From Pseudaestuariivita sp. (lineage in GTDB: Bacteria; Pseudomonadota; Alphaproteobacteria; Rhodobacterales; Rhodobacteraceae): DNA of 10,194 nucleotides. A model generated the notes under the pieces. The model was not told the DNA's origin. It did no database searches and saw nothing but the letters and a program-made list of their open reading frames with translations. This document shows, piece after piece, positions 6,715 through 10,194 of this stretch (positions within the stretch are counted from its first letter, which is position 1; the number at the start of each line of letters is the position of its first letter). The position numbers and the translations under genes are program-made. The DNA is taken from contig JAHDCH010000027.1 in assembly GCA_020629995.1 (NCBI GenBank), positions 6,511 to 16,704 on the forward strand, read 5' to 3'.

Positions 6715-7457
6715 GGACGCGGGGCAGGAAGGTTTGGCGCGGGGCGGCTTTGGCCGCCCTTTGCTTTGCGGCCCTGCCGGCCGAGGCGTGCCGTCAGGCA
6801 CTGGTGCTGGCGCTGGATGTGTCCGGGTCGGTTGACGGGACAGAGTATCAGCAGCAGGTGACCGGGCTGGCCGCCGCGCTGGATGACCCGAAGGTGCGCG
6901 CGCTGATCCTCGACAACACCGAACAGCCGGTGGTGCTGTCGGTGTTCGAATGGTCCTCGCGCAACCATCAATACGTGATCCTGCCCTGGACGCGGCTGGA
7001 CAGCGCGGTGGCGCTGGATGCAGCCATTGCCCGCATCGCGGCGCATCGCAAGGTGCGCGCGGGGCTGAAAACGGCGCTGGGCACCGCGCTGGGGTTTGCA
7101 AGGGGTCTTTTGGCGCGGCAGGAGGCGTGCTGGCAGCACACCATCGACATCTCCGGCGACGGGCGCAGCAATGTCGGGCCCACCCCGCGCGACATGTACC
7201 AGTCGGGGTTTGGCAAGGCGGTGGTCAACGCGCTGGTGGTCGGCGATCCGCGCGCGGCGAGAGGCGAAGGGCGCGGCATCGGCCCGGATGCGCTGCGCGC
7301 CTATTTCGAGGCCGAGGTGATCCGGGGGGCGGGCAGTTTTGCCATCGTGGCGGACGGCTATGCCGATTATGCCCGCGCGATGCGGCTCAAGCTGGAGCGC
7401 GAGCTGCAACCCACCTTGCTGGGAGAGGGTCCGGGCAAAAAGCGCCCGCCCGGTTAG
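6711..7457 (+). CDS. Exported DUF1194 (VWA-like) protein coupled to dmmC
   Basis: A 248-aa protein starting with GTG inside the dmmC stop (GTGA). The N-terminus MRTRGRKVWR followed by a hydrophobic run to ALPAEA is a Sec signal peptide, with probable cleavage before Cys27; the sequence before that Cys is a poor lipobox. The mature part fits DUF1194: LVLALDVSGSVDGTEY (31-46) holds a DxSxS MIDAS-like metal site, and TIDISGDGRSN at about 144-154 is the second conserved block. VWA-like folds usually mediate protein contacts through a bound divalent ion. No role in amine catabolism is established. The tight overlap makes it the fifth gene of the dmm transcript. Its stop overlaps the stop of the convergent XRE-cupin gene. 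Confidence 0.85.
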   Translation: MRTRGRKVWRGAALAALCFAALPAEACRQALVLALDVSGSVDGTEYQQQVTGLAAALDDPKVRALILDNTEQPVVLSVFEWSSRNHQYVILPWTRLDSAVALDAAIARIAAHRKVRAGLKTALGTALGFARGLLARQEACWQHTIDISGDGRSNVGPTPRDMYQSGFGKAVVNALVVGDPRAARGEGRGIGPDALRAYFEAEVIRGAGSFAIVADGYADYARAMRLKLERELQPTLLGEGPGKKRPPG

Positions 7458-8107
7458 CTGTTCTGCGGATAGCTGATGATCGACAGGTATTTGGCCGGGA
7501 GGCTGACCAGCGTTTCAGGCCCGTGCGGCGCATCGGCGTCAAAGAACAGCGTGTCGCCGGGCCGGAGGGGGTAGACCTCGTTGCCGTGCCGGTAATCGAC
7601 CGCGCCTTCGAGCATGTAGATCGTTTCGATCCCGCCGTGCTGAAAGGTTTCGAACGTGTCGCTTTCGGTGGTCAGTTCGATCAGGTACGGCTCGACGATG
7701 ACGCCGCTGGAATTGCTGCCGATATGGCCCAGGAGGTTGTATTGATGCCCCGCCCGGGTGCCGTCGCGTTCAATCTCGACCCCGTCGCCCGCGCGGGTGT
7801 GCACCGCCTCGCGGCGTTCTTCGTACTGGCGAAAGAACGCGGTCATGGGGACCGAAAGGGCGTTGGACAAGGTCTGAAGCGTCGAGAGCGAAGGCGAGGT
7901 GTTGCCGTTTTCGATCTTGGACAGCATCCCGATCGACAGGCCGGTGTTTTCCGACAATTCCGCCACCGTGGTGCCCTGGGCCTTGCGAAACGCGCGCACT
8001 TCGCGCCCGATGGCCACTTCGAGCACTTTTTCACGCGTTGCGCGCGTTGAATGCGGGTCTTGGGTGAGGCGCACAGCCATGTCAGCGATCGTTTCTGCCA
8101 TTTCCAT
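7454..8107 (-). CDS. XRE-cupin transcriptional regulator
   Basis: A 217-aa regulator. An N-terminal XRE helix-turn-helix (about 34-88, core VAELSENTGLSIGMLSKIENG) is joined to a C-terminal cupin (about 120-215, HGGIETIYMLEG then RPGDTLFFDADAPHG) with candidate metal or ligand residues His157, Glu161 and His195. This architecture matches the PuuR-like small-molecule-responsive regulators, often repressors. PuuR itself controls a pathway with gamma-glutamylated amines, which is suggestive next to the N-methylglutamate route, but the ligand here is unknown. The frame could open at a GTG at 8116, but AAGGAG (complement of 8116-8121) overlaps that codon and lies 8 nt before the ATG at 8107-8105, so the ATG is preferred. 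It is divergent from the AraC-type gene, with a 125-bp shared control region. Confidence 0.88.
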   Translation of the reverse strand: MEMAETIADMAVRLTQDPHSTRATREKVLEVAIGREVRAFRKAQGTTVAELSENTGLSIGMLSKIENGNTSPSLSTLQTLSNALSVPMTAFFRQYEERREAVHTRAGDGVEIERDGTRAGHQYNLLGHIGSNSSGVIVEPYLIELTTESDTFETFQHGGIETIYMLEGAVDYRHGNEVYPLRPGDTLFFDADAPHGPETLVSLPAKYLSIISYPQNS

Positions 8108-8121
8108 CTGGGCCACTCCTT
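8105..8121 (-). promoter_or_regulatory. Ribosome binding site that decides the XRE-cupin start
   Basis: On the minus strand, AAGGAG at 8121-8116 precedes ATG (8107-8105) by 8 nt. It shares its last base with the alternative GTG codon at 8116, which therefore cannot be served by it. Confidence 0.75.
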
Positions 8122-8232
8122 ATGCGGGCAGTCAGTGGGCGTCCATGGCAATAGTGTAACGGCGTTTCTTGTGATTGCTACAATTATTCCTGTCAGTATA
8201 ATTACAGCACGTTTTCTGTAAGGCAGACTTGC
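8108..8232. promoter_or_regulatory. Divergent control region of the two regulators
   Basis: This 125-bp AT-rich spacer holds the promoter of the AraC-type gene (separate entry) and, less clearly, one for the XRE-cupin gene (minus strand TTGTAG 8183-8178, 19 nt, TACACT 8158-8153). An imperfect inverted repeat, CTACAATTAT (8178-8187) and ATAATTACAG (8198-8207), 8 of 10 positions matching, surrounds TCCTGTCAGT. It overlaps both -35 regions and the plus-strand -10, so a bound regulator could control both genes. Confidence 0.55.
8175..8202 (+). promoter_or_regulatory. Sigma-70-type promoter of the AraC-family gene
   Basis: TTGCTA (8175-8180) and a perfect TATAAT (8197-8202) are separated by 16 nt. 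Transcription would start near 8209, leaving a leader of about 24 nt with AAGG (8220-8223) 9 nt before the ATG at 8233. Confidence 0.6.
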
Positions 8233-9228
8233 ATGGACAAGCCCTTTTCGACCGGCTTTCTGATCTTTCCCGGCTTTCCCATGGCATGTCTGACGTCGAT
8301 GATCGAACCGCTGCGCGCCGCGAATGAAATCTCGGGGGTGACCGCGTTTGACTGGCATCTGGTGGCCGAAACCATGGGGCGGGTCGAAGCCAGCGCGCGC
8401 GTGGCGTTCGAACCTGAACGCACGCTTGAGGCGTGCGGCGACCTTGACCTGATCGTGTTGCTGTCCGCGCCCACGGCTGAATTCATGCGCCCCGGCAGCG
8501 CGGGCCGGCTGCGCGCACTGGAACGGCACGGCACATCGGTGGGGGCGGTCAGCGGCGGCGTCTTTCCTCTGGTGCGGGCGGGGCTGGGGCAGGGCCGCGC
8601 GCTTGCGGTGCACTGGTGCTACAAGGCGGCTTTTGATGCCGAGTTTCCGGACCACGAAAGCTCGGATCAAGTTATGGAGCTGTCGGGTCCGATCGTCACG
8701 GCGGCAGGCGCGGCGGCCGCGTTCGACCTGTCGCTGCACATGATCGAAAAACGGCTGGGCAAGGGCATCGCGACCGAGGTGGCGTGCTGGTTTCAGCACC
8801 CTGTGATGCGCAGCGAAGGGGTGACGCAGGTGGTCCCGGCGCTCAGCAGCGACGGTGCGGGCGACGCGCTGTCGCCGCTGGTTGAGCGGGCGGTGGCGAT
8901 CCTGGCCCGAAACCTGTCCGAGCCGATCCGGGTTGGCGATCTGGCAGACCGGCTTGGGATCACGCCGCGCCACCTGGAGCGGTCTTTCAAGCAATCGACG
9001 GGCATGAACCCGTCGCATTACTATCGCAAGCTGAGGATGGACGCGGCCCGGCAGATGGTGCGCTATACCAATGACCGGCTGGCCGACGTTGCGGCCAGTG
9101 TCGGCTATAACAGCGCACCGACTTTTGCGCGGCATTACCAAAGCGCGTTTGGTGTCTCGCCCAGAGAGGACCGCAACCGCATCAACCTGTTCCGGGTGAC
9201 CGGCAACCTGCCGGTGCCCTCGGTCTAG
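8233..9228 (+). CDS. GlxA-family transcriptional regulator (DJ-1/PfpI domain plus AraC HTH)
   Basis: A 331-aa protein with the GlxA/GbdR layout. Residues 5-190 form a class I glutamine amidotransferase-like (DJ-1/PfpI) sensor domain: TGFLIFPGFPM at 7-17, the nucleophile elbow GAVSGGVFPL at 104-113, and HW at 127-128. Residues 218-318 carry two AraC helix-turn-helix motifs: VGDLADRLGITPRHLERSFKQ (234-254, first 20 residues diagnostic) and LADVAASVGYNSAPTFARHY (283-302). The elbow has Ser107 where enzymes of the superfamily have Cys, so it should sense rather than catalyse. Relatives such as GbdR and CdhR activate quaternary-amine catabolism (glycine betaine, carnitine), which fits a methylated-amine locus. 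It is probably an activator of the dmm, mgs or mgd genes; targets are inferred. Its stop overlaps that of the convergent gamma-subunit gene. Confidence 0.88.
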   Translation: MDKPFSTGFLIFPGFPMACLTSMIEPLRAANEISGVTAFDWHLVAETMGRVEASARVAFEPERTLEACGDLDLIVLLSAPTAEFMRPGSAGRLRALERHGTSVGAVSGGVFPLVRAGLGQGRALAVHWCYKAAFDAEFPDHESSDQVMELSGPIVTAAGAAAAFDLSLHMIEKRLGKGIATEVACWFQHPVMRSEGVTQVVPALSSDGAGDALSPLVERAVAILARNLSEPIRVGDLADRLGITPRHLERSFKQSTGMNPSHYYRKLRMDAARQMVRYTNDRLADVAASVGYNSAPTFARHYQSAFGVSPREDRNRINLFRVTGNLPVPSV

Positions 9229-9800
9229 AGCGCGGCGCGCATCGCGGTCAGCAGGGCGTGGTGCAGCGATCCCGCCGAGGACCGCGGCCCCAGCACGGTC
9301 ACATGGTCCGGCGCCCGTGTGATGACAAAGCACCCCAGGTGATCGATCGAGGTCCGCGTGGCCGCGCCGGCATCGGCCGACCGCAGGTCAAACGGGCACA
9401 GCAGTTCGAACACCGCGGGCAGGTCGTCGCCCGACAGGTCAAACCGGCACCATGCGTCGTTCTGTTCGGTCACGCTTGCCACGCCGCCCGCAGTATCGGC
9501 CAGCACCGCCGCCAGCGTTTCATGGCTGTCATGGGGCGCGCTGACCATCCATTGATCGGGGCCCATCCAGAGCGTGCCAAAGGTGTCCCCTTGCGCGCTG
9601 GCACCGGGGCCGGGCAGGGCATGGCCGACAAAGGCCGCAAGCGCGGCGCGCGCCGCGTCCTCGTGCCCCAGCCGGGCGGAATAGGAGGCCAGCGCGGTGC
9701 CCGTCTCTTCGGTCAGGGTGACGGGGCCGTGGGTGTCGCTGCGCGGGGTGGCAGAGCCAAGAGGCGTCAGCGGGGTCATGGGGGGCAGGGTGTCAGACAC
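9225..9800 (-). CDS. mgdD: Sarcosine oxidase-family gamma subunit, probable N-methylglutamate dehydrogenase MgdD
   Basis: A 191-aa protein of the SoxG family, the small GcvT-like gamma subunit of heterotetrameric sarcosine oxidases and of N-methylglutamate dehydrogenase. Typical features are GTLWMGPDQWMV (mid-protein), WCRFDLSGDD and LLCPFDLR, with RTSIDHLGCFVI towards the C-terminus. The start is a GTG at 9800-9798 overlapping the end of the alpha-subunit gene by eight bases; AAGGAG lies 9 nt upstream, inside that gene. An in-frame ATG farther upstream (9854) would run deep into the alpha gene and is rejected. Coupled alpha-gamma translation is normal for these complexes. The Mgd assignment rests on the neighbouring Dmm and MgsA genes; SoxG of true sarcosine oxidase is the alternative. 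Confidence 0.8.
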   Translation of the reverse strand: MSDTLPPMTPLTPLGSATPRSDTHGPVTLTEETGTALASYSARLGHEDAARAALAAFVGHALPGPGASAQGDTFGTLWMGPDQWMVSAPHDSHETLAAVLADTAGGVASVTEQNDAWCRFDLSGDDLPAVFELLCPFDLRSADAGAATRTSIDHLGCFVITRAPDHVTVLGPRSSAGSLHHALLTAMRAAL

Positions 9801-10194
9801 GCAGACGCTCTCCTTCGGGGTCGATGAAATGGGCGCTGACGACTTCGACATCATGGTCCACGCCGGTCAGCGGGCTGACCAGGCGGATCACCTCGCCCAT
9901 GCGCGCATCGCCGGATTTGAGATAGCCGATCGCGATGTGGTGGCCGAGGTTCGGCGAATAGCAGGCCGAGGTGACATAGCCCTGATCGTGGATCGCCGTG
10001 GCATCGGTGCCTTTGGTCATCAGATGTGCGCCTGCGGGGACGGGGTTGTCCGGGTTCACCGGCTTCAGCCCCACGAGCTTGAGCGCGTTGTGTTGGTTCA
10101 GCCCGTCCCGTTCGGACAGGGTGGATCCGATGCTGTCTTTCTTCTTGTTGACCATCCGGCCCATGCCGAGGTTCAGCGCGGTGGTGGTGCCGTT
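9793..10194 (-). CDS. mgdC: Sarcosine oxidase-family alpha subunit, C-terminal part, probable MgdC (5' end off window)
   Basis: An open frame enters from the right edge and gives 133 C-terminal residues before TGA at 9795-9793. This is the end of the GcvT-like folate-binding domain of a large alpha subunit (about 1000 residues in the family, so most lies outside). Markers are GMGRMVNKKKDSIG, LKLVGLKPVNPDNPVPAGAHL, DQGYVTSACYSPNLGHHIAIG and the terminal DPEGERLRV. The alpha subunit binds NAD and tetrahydrofolate and channels the C1 unit as methylene-THF. The SIGSTLSERDGL stretch differs from the FIGKRSL form of classical SoxA as I remember it, which mildly favours N-methylglutamate dehydrogenase (MgdC). 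Downstream gene mgdD overlaps it by eight bases. Confidence 0.78.
   Translation of the reverse strand, partial: NGTTTALNLGMGRMVNKKKDSIGSTLSERDGLNQHNALKLVGLKPVNPDNPVPAGAHLMTKGTDATAIHDQGYVTSACYSPNLGHHIAIGYLKSGDARMGEVIRLVSPLTGVDHDVEVVSAHFIDPEGERLRV
9798..9816 (-). promoter_or_regulatory. Ribosome binding site supporting the GTG start of mgdD
   Basis: On the minus strand, AAGGAG (complement of 9810-9815) inside the alpha-subunit gene lies 9 nt before GTG at 9800. The later in-frame ATG at 9779 has no such site at a suitable distance. Confidence 0.65.

Noticed and set aside
5557..7101. 514-codon minus-strand frame
   Set aside because: Antisense to dmmC and the DUF1194 gene, Pro/Arg/His-rich, no domain or start signal.
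7843..9333. 496-codon minus-strand frame spanning both regulators
   Set aside because: It overlaps the XRE-cupin gene in another frame and runs antisense to the AraC-type gene; no recognisable domain.
9801..9854. 18-residue upstream extension of the gamma subunit
   Set aside because: It lies inside the alpha-subunit coding region and is low-complexity; the GTG at 9800 has AAGGAG at a good distance.

Overview
The base composition (GC-rich, with a strong third-position GC bias that creates long antisense shadow frames) and the gene content suggest a marine alphaproteobacterium of the Rhodobacterales, in the Roseobacter group. The assignment rests on recognising a methylated-amine catabolic cluster typical of that group, not on a database search.

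Layout. On the minus strand at the left edge lies a nearly complete class II glutamine amidotransferase (1-860), most likely MgsA/GlxB, a subunit of N-methylglutamate synthase. A 195-bp divergent spacer separates it from a plus-strand pair: an unusual Amt-family transporter (1056-2441) and a 57-residue single-pass membrane protein (2454-2627), closed by a hairpin terminator. After an AT-rich regulatory spacer comes a plus-strand operon, dmmD-dmmA-dmmB-dmmC (2816-6714). It encodes a GcvT-like folate protein and the three subunits of dimethylamine monooxygenase. A DUF1194 (VWA-like) exported protein (6711-7457) is translationally coupled to its end. Two divergent regulators follow: an XRE-cupin repressor type (minus, 7454-8107) and a GlxA-type AraC regulator with a DJ-1/PfpI domain (plus, 8233-9228). 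At the right edge, on the minus strand, are the gamma subunit (9225-9800) and the C-terminus of the alpha subunit (9793-10194) of a heterotetrameric sarcosine-oxidase-family enzyme, probably N-methylglutamate dehydrogenase MgdD/MgdC.

How it works together (inference from known families). Dimethylamine is oxidatively demethylated by DmmABC to monomethylamine and formaldehyde, and DmmD may handle the C1 unit on tetrahydrofolate. Monomethylamine is converted to N-methylglutamate by the Mgs route and then oxidised by Mgd to glutamate and a C1 unit. The Amt-like protein would import ammonium or small alkylammonium, and the two regulators may control the pathway.

Most worth a second look: the 57-aa membrane protein sitting where glnK normally follows amt; substitutions in the Amt pore motif; a short sequence shared upstream of amt, dmmD and the AraC-type gene; the DUF1194 gene locked onto dmmC; and two convergent gene pairs whose stop codons overlap by four bases. 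No rRNA, tRNA, CRISPR array, insertion sequence or integrase is visible.
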